A stretch of DNA of 45,144 nt, from the NCBI GenBank assembly GCA_010672185.1, contig JAAHHL010000033.1, positions 1-45,144 on the forward strand, in the 5' to 3' direction. Numbering within the stretch: the first letter of the stretch is position 1; every line of letters starts with the position of its first letter. The DNA is from Caldora sp. SIO3E6 (lineage in GTDB: Bacteria > Cyanobacteriota > Cyanobacteriia > Cyanobacteriales > Coleofasciculaceae). Below the pieces are notes generated by a model that did no database searches, was not told the origin of the DNA, and was given only the letters and a program-made list of their open reading frames with translations. The translations under genes were made by a program, and so were the position numbers. This document shows, piece after piece, positions 20,692-29,326 of this stretch.

Positions 20692-20708
20692 TGACCAATA
20701 ATCGGTCA
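20692..20708. promoter_or_regulatory. palindromic operator-like site 3 (TGACCAATAATCGGTCA)
   Basis: Consensus palindrome 9 bp upstream of the helicase ATG; read as codons by the longer ORF (MTDYWSQ). Confidence 0.75.
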
Positions 20709-20712
20709 CTCA

Positions 20713-20925
20713 CTAAAAAGAAGCTATCCTCGTAAAGGTTTCAGGGGGTATTCTGTGTCTAGAAGGCTTTCTCTTGAGCAAAGCTTCTTCAATCAGATCA
20801 GAAATGATTTGAGACTGACTAACTCCTGGTCTTCTTGCTTTTTCCTGCTGCAAAAGTTGCTCCACCCTCTGATCAGGGTAGAAAGTGATATGAGTCCTTG
20901 GCATTGATGATCCGATTTTCGCCAC
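20713..20925 (-). CDS. small ribbon-helix-helix-like DNA-binding protein
   Basis: PRTHITFYPDQRVEQLLQQEKARRPGVSQSQIISDLIEEALLKR. Confidence 0.6.
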   Translation of the reverse strand: MAKIGSSMPRTHITFYPDQRVEQLLQQEKARRPGVSQSQIISDLIEEALLKRKPSRHRIPPETFTRIASF

Positions 20926-20970
20926 TACTGCTCCATTATATACGACACAGCATAGGGCTATTCCGGAAGG

Positions 20971-20999
20971 GAGTAATGAGTAATGAGTAATAAGTAATG
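20971..20999. repeat. GAGTAAT-type short tandem repeat (reverse complement of the ATTACTC type)
   Basis: gagtaatgagtaatgagtaataagtaatg. Confidence 0.85.
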
Positions 21000-21031
21000 A
21001 GGGTCGAAACTTTTGTCAAATCTCTTACTTC

Positions 21032-21667
21032 CTACCTCCTAACTCCTGCCTCCTGCCTCCCGCATAGCTTACTAGAAGCTGAAAAGTAGCTAATTGTACC
21101 GGAAGCGATAACCAAAAGAGTTAAAGTTAGTATCAAGCCAAATTTAAAATTAGGTAAAATATTGGAAAGTCGGAAATCAAAAAAACGAGATAGATCTCGT
21201 AACTTGAAATCTAACAAACTGGGAAATAACCCTTGAGAGTCAGATTGAAAAGGGAAGAAATTGCGATCGCAATTAATAAAAATCACCTTAATATCAGATG
21301 ATTTCTCTACATACCAAGCAGTAGTTTCAGCTTGCCTTGCTTCCTCTGTAGTCCGATTCGGCTTAAATCCAATAATGTAGCATTTGTGCTTGTTCCCAAA
21401 TTTAGCAGGGACATTTTGCCGATAACATTCTATCTGTCCCTTAGCCTGATAAATATTAGATCTAGTCAAAAACCTTTTAACTTCGTATATTTCCTTAGGG
21501 GTAATGATATCGGCTCTACCCCCTGCACATTCAACCTCCAACCAGATATTTTTAGAGCCTTTGTCGTAAAGGTTTTGAGCAATATAATCTTGAAGATCAG
21601 CTTCCTTCCAATGGGTAGGAAGGTTAGCTTGATTAACAAACTCACTGATTGACAAAACAAAAATCAT
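21032..21667 (-). CDS. PD-(D/E)XK-like nuclease with C-terminal transmembrane segment
   Basis: LEVECAGGRADIITPKEIYEVKRF (D...ExK) and FGLILTLTLLVIASGTISYF. Confidence 0.6.
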   Translation of the reverse strand: MIFVLSISEFVNQANLPTHWKEADLQDYIAQNLYDKGSKNIWLEVECAGGRADIITPKEIYEVKRFLTRSNIYQAKGQIECYRQNVPAKFGNKHKCYIIGFKPNRTTEEARQAETTAWYVEKSSDIKVIFINCDRNFFPFQSDSQGLFPSLLDFKLRDLSRFFDFRLSNILPNFKFGLILTLTLLVIASGTISYFSASSKLCGRQEAGVRR

Positions 21668-21672
21668 ACCGT

Positions 21673-21897
21673 TTATTCAAACCCCATAAAATCTCGATAG
21701 TTGCGAAGATAAGTTAAAGCACCTTGCTCACATTCTTGTTCACACTGATAACTACCTGAAATGTCGTTAGACGCTTCTACCTGATAATTGTCGTTCCAAA
21801 TTTCCCAATGAAACCCAGTTTCACCTGGATAGTCAAAAAAAATGATTTTTATCACATACCCATCGACTTCAATTTGTCGTTCAGAGCGAATTACCAT
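21673..21897 (-). CDS. hypothetical protein
   Basis: 74-aa ORF co-directional in early operon. Confidence 0.4.
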   Translation of the reverse strand: MVIRSERQIEVDGYVIKIIFFDYPGETGFHWEIWNDNYQVEASNDISGSYQCEQECEQGALTYLRNYRDFMGFE

Positions 21898-21949
21898 CGT
21901 TTGTTTACCTCTTCAATACCTTCCTTAAAACGTCTACCTTGGAACCTTA

Positions 21950-23533
21950 CTATTCATCAACCTTGCGTTTTCTTCTGGGTAATTCCAGCAAATCCATAAT
22001 CCGATGCAAGCGATCGCGTAAACTTTCCCCTAGCAAGGATTCTTCATCTGTTCCCCTTCCTGGAGAAACGCCGTAGATTTCCAACAACAGATCGTTCTGG
22101 GTAGTAATATTCGGCTTACCAGTAGCTTGTGTACGCCACTTGTATAACCACTCAACCCACTGAACCTCTACTGTTTCCAAGGCTAAACTCGTAGGTTTGA
22201 CTTTATTAGCAGGAGGATGGAAGGAAAGCATAAACTTAACATGATCATCCTCCAGGCGTTCCTGCATCAATCTTCGAGCCTCATTATTACCCAATGCTTC
22301 TGTTGCCAATTCCTCCAGATCCGGCTCATCTTCTTCATAAACCGAGGAGCCAAATTTATGAGCTTGAGCAGAGTAAGGATTAATCGGAGGTAACCCGCCG
22401 TAGTGGTAGGGTTGGGGATGTAGATGGATGTCATAACCTACGGGGGTAATGTTATGAGTTGGCGGTTGTAGCAGTTTAAACTCCACCATCAAGGCATTGA
22501 AGAATTTTTCTAACTCCTTCTCAATGCCAGCATCTTTCCTCCAGGGGTTAACACAAACAATGGTTGAACCATCAGCAACAGGTCGAACTGAGACAAAATC
22601 TAATTGAACACCTTGTCTTTCATAAAATTCAATAAGATTTCTAGCAATAGTACTGAACATGTCAATTTCAGTCGGTTTTTTAACCTGTCTAGTAGCTTGC
22701 AGCTTTTCATGCAGAAGTTTCAAGCGATCGCTTAAGGTTTTCTTCTCTTCTTGGAGCTTTTCAATCTCCCCAAAAGCAGCTTTTAGCTTTTGTCGAACCA
22801 TGTCCGCTGCGTTTTGCTCAATCTTTTGAATTCTTGCAGATATAGATGCGTCGCACTCCTCATAATATTCTTCTTGAATTTCGGCTTTAGCCACCTCCAT
22901 TTGTTGCTCTAATTCTGTCCTCCAGGTTTGTTGTTCCACATGGATCTCACTAGCGATCGCATCTGCTTCTAGTTTTGCTTGCTTCTTCAGAAAATCTGCC
23001 TCTAGGTGTACTTGCTGTCTAAATTGTTCAATTTCCTGTAAAGCTAACTCCCTTTTACTGGCTAATTCTCTCTCTTGTTCCTCTAATATTTTTAAAGTTG
23101 TCTCCTCTCTGGCAGCAATCTTTGACAACATCTCATCAGATTCTGTTTGAACTTTGTCTATCAATTCTGCCTTCTCTTCTAAGGCTTGCTCATGGATTGA
23201 TTGAGCGGCTTTTAGTTCAGCCTCAACCTTGAGTAACTTACTGGCAACTTGACTTTCCTTTTGGTTAATTCTTTGCCTTGCCGTCTTTTCTATTGCACTT
23301 ATTTCATTGGCTTTTTCTGTTAACTGACCTTCCAGTTTAATTATTTGACTTTCCAGTACTTCTAGTCTCCCTTCAGCTGTTTTGACTTCAACTTTAGCCT
23401 TGGAGTAAATTCTAGAAACAATTAACAAATTAGGCACTGCAACCAACCAAGCAGCTATAGTCTTGGCTTGATAAGGTATGGGGGTAAATAAGACTCCAAT
23501 TCCTAGGGAAGTGATTAGTACTTGCTTCTTCAT
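21950..23533 (-). CDS. membrane-anchored long coiled-coil protein of unknown function
   Basis: N-terminal hydrophobic segments, long E/K/Q-rich coiled coil, distinct C-terminal region (FVSVRPVADGSTIVCVNPW...). Confidence 0.6.
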   Translation of the reverse strand: MKKQVLITSLGIGVLFTPIPYQAKTIAAWLVAVPNLLIVSRIYSKAKVEVKTAEGRLEVLESQIIKLEGQLTEKANEISAIEKTARQRINQKESQVASKLLKVEAELKAAQSIHEQALEEKAELIDKVQTESDEMLSKIAAREETTLKILEEQERELASKRELALQEIEQFRQQVHLEADFLKKQAKLEADAIASEIHVEQQTWRTELEQQMEVAKAEIQEEYYEECDASISARIQKIEQNAADMVRQKLKAAFGEIEKLQEEKKTLSDRLKLLHEKLQATRQVKKPTEIDMFSTIARNLIEFYERQGVQLDFVSVRPVADGSTIVCVNPWRKDAGIEKELEKFFNALMVEFKLLQPPTHNITPVGYDIHLHPQPYHYGGLPPINPYSAQAHKFGSSVYEEDEPDLEELATEALGNNEARRLMQERLEDDHVKFMLSFHPPANKVKPTSLALETVEVQWVEWLYKWRTQATGKPNITTQNDLLLEIYGVSPGRGTDEESLLGESLRDRLHRIMDLLELPRRKRKVDE

Positions 23534-23805
23534 TTTTTACTCGCCAAAACCAATAAAATTCCAATGGCAATCAAACAAACAAAGGTTACTGATCCTGCTT
23601 GACTAACACTCCACAATGCCACTGCCGTCCCTGCGATCGCATACATAACTAAAAGAACGTTGCCATACAATACAGCCCAAAATAATTGATATTTCATGAA
23701 TTCTGCTCCTCTGGGAGGCAATACTATTCGGTAATCGCTCACTCTTTGTTTCCCCCATCTCCCCATCCCCCCATCTTTCCTTGCTTTGTTGGGAGGGAAT
23801 TTCAC
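23530..23805 (-). CDS. small membrane protein
   Basis: Two hydrophobic helices; 4-nt overlap with 21950..23533 indicates translational coupling. Confidence 0.5.
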   Translation of the reverse strand: MKFPPNKARKDGGMGRWGKQRVSDYRIVLPPRGAEFMKYQLFWAVLYGNVLLVMYAIAGTAVALWSVSQAGSVTFVCLIAIGILLVLASKK

Positions 23806-23827
23806 CCTCCATTTTTTGTCCTTATCG

Positions 23828-23844
23828 TGACCAATTAATGGTCA
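23828..23844. promoter_or_regulatory. palindromic operator-like site 4 (TGACCAATTAATGGTCA)
   Basis: Upstream of the membrane-protein pair. Confidence 0.7.
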
Positions 23845-23850
23845 TAACTA

Positions 23851-24405
23851 TCAATTGCCAACTACGGTGTATTCAGCATCAACTGTTTGGAGATACCCAT
23901 CAGCTTTTTGAGCCTTGAGTTCCCATTTCTTAGCCCTTGCTTTGAGATCAGTGATTTGATGCCCCCGAATTTTTTGTTTTAGGGGCACTGCTTCAGTTTG
24001 GTAAGTTAATTCATTCTCTGAATCCTCACGTTTGAGTTGCTCAATCTGGAATTCGTTAACTCGACGAGCAATCCTTACATCAGCGGTGGCATTCAAGATA
24101 CCTAACTCGGTAACCTGTTTTTCCGCTAAGGAAATCTGCAAGCTGGTCTTAGCTGTTTCAAGTTTCGCCAGCCTAGCAGCTCCCTCTGATGGGGTATGAT
24201 TTTGCTGAGACTCAATCAAGGCATCAGGGGACACATCTGGGAGAGTGGTAGGAACATCCTTGAGTGCGATCGCTCCACTAGCTCCTAGTTGGGATTGGTC
24301 ACCAACTGCTAAACTACCGCTTCCACAATCGTTAACGGGTTGACCTTGTTCCTGTTGAGCTGCTTGCTGTTTACTAATGAACCGTCCATTCTTGTCACGA
24401 GGCAT
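23851..24405 (-). CDS. hypothetical phage protein
   Basis: Starts MPRDKNGRFISKQQ after AAGGAGAG; coiled-coil-like C-term. Confidence 0.45.
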   Translation of the reverse strand: MPRDKNGRFISKQQAAQQEQGQPVNDCGSGSLAVGDQSQLGASGAIALKDVPTTLPDVSPDALIESQQNHTPSEGAARLAKLETAKTSLQISLAEKQVTELGILNATADVRIARRVNEFQIEQLKREDSENELTYQTEAVPLKQKIRGHQITDLKARAKKWELKAQKADGYLQTVDAEYTVVGN

Positions 24406-24524
24406 AGATTCTCTCCTTATATTTGTTGCTGAGATCCCCATTTGATAGCCATCCCGTCCCTTGGATCTCTGGCTAAACCCGCTATTTCTTATCGGACTTT
24501 TCACGAGAAGTCCGATAATCTAAT

Positions 24525-24549
24525 GAATTTAGAATTTAGAATTTAGAAT
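24525..24549. repeat. GAATTTAGA-type short tandem repeat
   Basis: Same 9-bp unit. Confidence 0.9.
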
Positions 24550-25086
24550 GCAGAATCACTTACTCATTCTTAATTCTTCTAACTCCTGCCTTCTGCCTTC
24601 TGCTTTCTGCCTCCTCCTGCCTCCTCCTGACTCCTAACCTCATCAGATTTCTTATGGAGGATCAGAAGTACTAAGGGTAAGATGAGGAGAAACATACTAC
24701 AAGGTGGCACAATTAGTCATAGTTAACCTGTATGGAACTCAATTTAAGTTCCATCACTTCTCTGAAACCCCTGTTTTTTCGTTCACTGGAACGGAACTTA
24801 TTTCTTAAGGATTCGGGAATTTAATAAGTTACAGTGGACAAAAGTCTTGTCATATATGAGTTTGGCGAGTTCCACTTTGCCGTTCCAGTTCCATGTAGTA
24901 CTTGTTGTATTTTTTCCTCGTATTTCCCTTGTTCCTTCTCCTTGCTGTTTTTAGGATGAGGAAAACCGCAAAATGTCCAGAACACAATCCTAGAGAGTGA
25001 TTGAATCGTTTTCCCCTTTATCTTTCCCTTTCTGTTACTCATAGACTTAGGGAAATGGGATATGTAGCAATGATTTCCCCCACACC

Positions 25087-25428
25087 CTACACCCCTTCAT
25101 ATTGAGCGATTAGTGAGCACACATAGGTTTCCATCCTCTGCTCTAATAATTTTTTGAACCCTGAAAAAGCAGGATCATTGAGATTGAAGCGAGGGAACAG
25201 GGTTAAGATGCCTTCTGCTAAATTGACTGCTACCTGCCGGTCGATACCCGTCATAGCGATCGCAGTCTTTAAATGAGCTAATCGATTGATTGGACTGGTT
25301 AACTCTGTCCACTTAGAGTCCCAATAAAGATGCTCAGGTAGGTTATTCTGGGAAAACCACTGCTGTTCCAGTAATTTGGCTTGCTTCTTGCCTGGGAATC
25401 CCAGCTTGTTGAGAATTTGCTGAATCAT
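25087..25428 (-). CDS. hypothetical protein
   Basis: Start re-assigned to MIQQILNKLG because the longer ORF's N-term is encoded by operator-like site 5. Confidence 0.45.
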   Translation of the reverse strand: MIQQILNKLGFPGKKQAKLLEQQWFSQNNLPEHLYWDSKWTELTSPINRLAHLKTAIAMTGIDRQVAVNLAEGILTLFPRFNLNDPAFSGFKKLLEQRMETYVCSLIAQYEGV

Positions 25429-25460
25429 TGTTTCACTTTTTGGTTGCTTGATAGTAGACG

Positions 25461-25477
25461 TGGCCAATAATTGGTCA
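25461..25477. promoter_or_regulatory. palindromic operator-like site 5 (TGGCCAATAATTGGTCA)
   Basis: Reverse complement TGACCAATTATTGGCCA; 33 bp upstream of the preferred ATG. Confidence 0.65.
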
Positions 25478-25514
25478 CGCGCCATAGTCTCAATCGCTTG
25501 TAATAAGGCAATAA

Positions 25515-26213
25515 TTAAGCCGGGATCTGGAGTTGATGCATGGTGAGAGTAAAAAAATCTGGCTTTACCTCGTTACCATCGTCATCGGTAAGAAGTTTAC
25601 CGGTTTGGATAAAGTGCTTGGCACTATCAATCCGTTGTTGCTCGTTGGCAGTATAATTGTCAATAGCCGATTGAGCACGTTCAGTTAGGCTGGTAATATC
25701 AATACCCATTGAACCCAGGACTGAATTAACAGATTGAGCATCCAGTTCTTGATTGGCTTGCTCTAATTTAGTCAAGCGGTCTTGTTGCACAGCCAAATGG
25801 TAAACGGCACGTCCTTGGTTAACTAAAGCTTCATCCCGCTGTGCCTTTTGAATGCCTTGCTTAACCAATAATTCGTCGTAACGTTGCTGAATACGATCCA
25901 TCATCGTATAGATAACAGTCATACTTGCATCATTAGATTCAGCAATAGTTTGAGCATCTGCGATCGCTAGATGTCCCACTTCTTCTGGTTCAGGTAACTC
26001 TGCCTTGCCTGATTGCACTTCCTTGGCACTAGGCAGTTGTGGCGGTAACCCTACGGCGTCTGTAATTTGCTGATGGGTAGCCAGCAATGAGTTGCCTAGA
26101 GAGTCAGGAATTTCTGAACTGCCATTCTTGACAGAAACACCCGATGTCTTGAGAACCTCAATGGTATCCTTGACTTTTAAACCCATTTTTGACGCTAATT
26201 CTGATACCTTCAT
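25515..26213 (-). CDS. phage protein with IF-2 N-terminal-like domain
   Basis: MKVSELASKMGLKVKDTIEVLKTSGVSVKN resembles IF2_N (VxELAxxLGxxxkdlixxLkxxG). Confidence 0.5.
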   Translation of the reverse strand: MKVSELASKMGLKVKDTIEVLKTSGVSVKNGSSEIPDSLGNSLLATHQQITDAVGLPPQLPSAKEVQSGKAELPEPEEVGHLAIADAQTIAESNDASMTVIYTMMDRIQQRYDELLVKQGIQKAQRDEALVNQGRAVYHLAVQQDRLTKLEQANQELDAQSVNSVLGSMGIDITSLTERAQSAIDNYTANEQQRIDSAKHFIQTGKLLTDDDGNEVKPDFFTLTMHQLQIPA

Positions 26214-26256
26214 TGTCATTTCTTGCCTATGTTGCTGCGTAACTTTGCGTACTCGT

Positions 26257-26685
26257 TTAGCCTGCTGCCTGTTGTTGATTGGCTTCCAAAATCTGAATAA
26301 CCTGTCGATCGCTTATCCTTCTTCCTTGAATTGTTGAGCGGTACAATTGTCCAATCTCTTTAAGGATGTCCACCTCTGTCTGGGTAAATGGTGGAGGATC
26401 TGGATAAATAGGCTTAGTTGCCAGTCCTTCTTTGAGCCTTAATGCTTCTACCTGTTTTCTTTGGAAAAATTCAGGAAACCTTTTGGCACAAGAGTCTTGG
26501 TAGGCTGGGATATATTTGTAGGCCAAAGTCCTGTACTTCAAAAGGGTTTTAGTGGTAACCCCAACCACCATTGCAACCTCTCTTAAGGAGTTATTGTTAC
26601 TAACTTGCTTCAATAAACCCAGATCAATGTATTGCTTTGGTGGTTGAGGTAATTTAATTACTACATTTTCCTTCTGACTTCCCAT
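26257..26685 (-). CDS. HTH-containing hypothetical protein
   Basis: NNNSLREVAMVVGVTTKTLLKYRTLAY helix-turn-helix-like. Confidence 0.45.
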   Translation of the reverse strand: MGSQKENVVIKLPQPPKQYIDLGLLKQVSNNNSLREVAMVVGVTTKTLLKYRTLAYKYIPAYQDSCAKRFPEFFQRKQVEALRLKEGLATKPIYPDPPPFTQTEVDILKEIGQLYRSTIQGRRISDRQVIQILEANQQQAAG

Positions 26686-26766
26686 CGCATTTTCCTTTGT
26701 CTCACTGAATCAATAGTAAGAAGTCAGGAACAGATGGGCTAGAGACATTGGTTGTAACTTTTGGAC

Positions 26767-26982
26767 TCAAAATTCTTGACAAAAATCTTTTATAGTGCTA
26801 ATCACTTCTGGATGCTTACTGATTACCACCGCTAATATTTGAGCTGTAGCTGATGGGTTCCTTCTGGTTTTAGCCTCCTTTCGGAAAGCCCAGCGCCTTG
26901 CTTCTAGTTCTGAAACGCCAAATACATTAGACAAGGTTTTGAAAGACCATTGATACTTGCCTAGAAGTTCAATTGGATTCAT
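26767..26982 (-). CDS. small HTH (Cro/XRE-like) DNA-binding protein
   Basis: MNPIELLGKYQWSFKTLSNVFGVSELEARRWAFRKEAKTRRNPS; first gene of the leftward block, divergent from 27123. Confidence 0.5.
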   Translation of the reverse strand: MNPIELLGKYQWSFKTLSNVFGVSELEARRWAFRKEAKTRRNPSATAQILAVVISKHPEVISTIKDFCQEF

Positions 26983-27122
26983 GATAAAAATAGCTCCTAG
27001 CTTAATAGGGGTCAGTGTTTCGACACGGGCGATCGCGGCTGGTGACAAGGGCGCGATCGTTTTGCGCTATTGACTGGTTAAATTATACAATACTTCGTAT
27101 ATATGCGAAAGTTGGAGCAATA

Positions 27123-27704
27123 ATGGCTAAGCCAGAAACACTTGATGAGCTACGCCAATGGGTGCTTGAGCACAAAGATGATGGCAAAATAAAGGGGGAA
27201 TTGCTTATCGCTGAGGGGCGAAATGAGTTGAGGGGTGGACTTGTACCACCAGCTCTCTATGATCTAGCTTTCCTAAAGTCTGTACCTTTCGGATATAACA
27301 AGTCTGATATTGCGATCGCTGGAGCTGACAGATGGCTTGCCAATGCCTTAACTGAAGCGGTGGAGGAAAAGTTCCTAACAATCAGCAATAGCAGCGATGC
27401 TACTACGGAATTTGGTTGTTACTTACCCACAGGGTTGTACAAAATGGTACAAACTCGCAAGACCCAACTGGGGTGGAGTAACTCCCAACTAATGACAGCA
27501 ATCTTGTGTCACTTTGTTTTTGATCCTAGTATCGAAAAGATTTATCAGCGCTGGTTAACAGATACTTGCCAACGTTTGGACTGTACCCAAGAAGAGATAG
27601 AAAAAGCTGTCTGGGATAGAAGACAATACCAAGCACAAGTTAAGCGTCTAGAACTGAGTGAGAAAAAAGGTGAGCTAGTTAGCGAACCTAAAATCTCTAC
27701 CTAA
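27123..27704 (+). CDS. hypothetical protein
   Basis: MAKPETLDELRQW preceded by TTGGAG; first gene of the rightward side of a divergent pair. Confidence 0.5.
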   Translation: MAKPETLDELRQWVLEHKDDGKIKGELLIAEGRNELRGGLVPPALYDLAFLKSVPFGYNKSDIAIAGADRWLANALTEAVEEKFLTISNSSDATTEFGCYLPTGLYKMVQTRKTQLGWSNSQLMTAILCHFVFDPSIEKIYQRWLTDTCQRLDCTQEEIEKAVWDRRQYQAQVKRLELSEKKGELVSEPKIST

Positions 27705-27738
27705 TAGATAGCCAGATAATGAGAAGGTTGAGCGTAAA

Positions 27739-28029
27739 TCACTCCACACGTTTGAGTTGTATTGGCTCACTATCGAGCATCATGGAGAAGTCAGCAGAGA
27801 GTATCTGCTGCTTAACCAAGACAACAATATTCTTTTGTGTTCCATTGATGTCGATTTGGGCTTCTAGCCTTCGTTTTGTTGGTAACTTCCAGAAGTTCTG
27901 CTCACTGGCGACTTCTTCACCATCAATCAACAACTTGTAGATTAGCCCTCGTAGTAAATGGTTATCTCCACGAACTTCAATGGTGTGAGTGCCAATTTTT
28001 GTGACTAGCTTATCGCGCAAGAAACCCAT
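27739..28029 (-). CDS. hypothetical protein
   Basis: 96-aa ORF with upstream GGGAG-type RBS. Confidence 0.45.
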   Translation of the reverse strand: MGFLRDKLVTKIGTHTIEVRGDNHLLRGLIYKLLIDGEEVASEQNFWKLPTKRRLEAQIDINGTQKNIVVLVKQQILSADFSMMLDSEPIQLKRVE

Positions 28030-28065
28030 TCCACTCTCCCAAAACTTATAGTAGTTGGTTTCATT

Positions 28066-28092
28066 AAAAAAAACCTCGTCTTTTTGACGAAG
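28066..28092 (-). terminator. Rho-independent terminator-like hairpin
   Basis: Minus strand CTTCGTC-AAAAA-GACGAGG followed by an 8-nt T run; follows 28129..28413. Confidence 0.6.
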
Positions 28093-28128
28093 GCAGGGGT
28101 GTGCAAGATTGAAAAATTTAGCTGTAGG

Positions 28129-28413
28129 CTATGCTATAGTTTCTCTTTGCTTCTGTACGATTTGGTATGCAGCAAACACTTTTGTTGATTTGAATAGTGC
28201 CCAAGCTGGAAAGGCTACTGCCACCACTACTACGGAAACTGGCAAAGCTACTATCGCTGCCACAGTAAAGACTAAAGCTAAGAAGATGGAAATTGTTTTT
28301 TGAAGGGCTGTTTTAATTAGTTCGTTCACTGGTAGGGAGCCGCCGGTTACTTCAGCTTCAACTGTGTCGAAATGTATTGCTTGAGTAGATAGACCACAAT
28401 AAGAAAGTTTCAT
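28129..28413 (-). CDS. DUF4278-like small membrane protein
   Basis: MKLSYCGLSTQA...VEAEVTGG start plus hydrophobic segment; GGAG RBS upstream and terminator downstream. Confidence 0.5.
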   Translation of the reverse strand: MKLSYCGLSTQAIHFDTVEAEVTGGSLPVNELIKTALQKTISIFLALVFTVAAIVALPVSVVVVAVAFPAWALFKSTKVFAAYQIVQKQRETIA

Positions 28414-28543
28414 CGCTTGTTATCTCCGGCGTGTTGCTCATATATTTATAGTCTCAAAAAAAAAGAGGTATTTAATTGATTTAGAGCCTTCATTCACTGT
28501 GAGATATTGTTTCTAATCGTGTGAGGAGAACCTTACGTAGTAG

Positions 28544-29152
28544 GTGATAAAAGTCACCTTAGTTGACGCTGAGGGTTATAGTTTAGGATACGCAGCCAGC
28601 AGCACATCAGGGTCTACAAAAAAAATGCCCAAGAAGAAAAAGAAGAAGAAGGAATCAACACCACCACCAGCACAGAGTACAACAGTAGTTGCACTACAAA
28701 GAGCATCTAAGCCAGAGTCTAAAAAGACATCTGACCCTATTGAAGAGACACCAACTCTAAGCAAAGAAGACGCAGCACCACCGCCAGAGCAAACTCCAAC
28801 ATCCACTCCAGCAGAGGATACGCCAACTTTAAGCAAAGGTGACCCATTACAAAGCTCACCGAAGCCATCGACCAAAATTAAACAAGACAATACTGAACCG
28901 ACAGCTTTCAAGCCAGAAACACCACCTGACACCCCTCCTCTTCAACAGGATGAACCCATAGCAGAAGGCACTCAAATTCTTGTCACAGCTCCGTGGGGCA
29001 AAGATGCTGTGGCTGTGGTTTCAGGCTGCTACTCTTCCCCCGAAGGACAATGGTGGGTATCCTACAAGCCCATAGAACCACCTCTGGAAGGCTGGACATG
29101 GGACAAAGGAGTAATGGTAGTCGAGCGGGTGCGATTACACTCCACCTTATGA
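28544..29152 (+). CDS. Pro/Thr/Lys-rich hypothetical protein
   Basis: KKMPKKKKKKKE tract, PTLSK repeats, compact C-term domain ILVTAPWGKDAVAVVSGCY. Confidence 0.45.
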   Translation: MIKVTLVDAEGYSLGYAASSTSGSTKKMPKKKKKKKESTPPPAQSTTVVALQRASKPESKKTSDPIEETPTLSKEDAAPPPEQTPTSTPAEDTPTLSKGDPLQSSPKPSTKIKQDNTEPTAFKPETPPDTPPLQQDEPIAEGTQILVTAPWGKDAVAVVSGCYSSPEGQWWVSYKPIEPPLEGWTWDKGVMVVERVRLHSTL

Positions 29153-29326
29153 CGATTGAACTTCACCTGGAACTACCGTTTCTGTACGAAATCAACAGCA
29201 GCGGTAAATGTGACAAAGGAGGCGTAGCAGTCTGTACTTGGTGATTGATAAGCGTTAGTTATACCTTCTAAGCGCTGCGCCGGATTTTTCTGGGGATAAA
29301 TAAAGCTTATCAATCTGTGCGTTAGC

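Noticed and set aside
24821-25042. 73-aa minus-strand ORF
   Set aside because: No family resemblance and it overlaps a GGAAC-motif cluster; not supported enough to list as a CDS.
27088-27113. loxP-like recombination site (TACTTCGTATA...)
   Set aside because: The spacer between arms is too short, the right arm is imperfect and no Cre-like recombinase is seen in the window; kept only as an imperfect palindrome.
28109-28303. Plus-strand 64-aa ORF MKNLAVGYAIVS
   Set aside because: Opposite strand of the DUF4278-like membrane gene, which has an RBS and a correctly placed minus-strand terminator.
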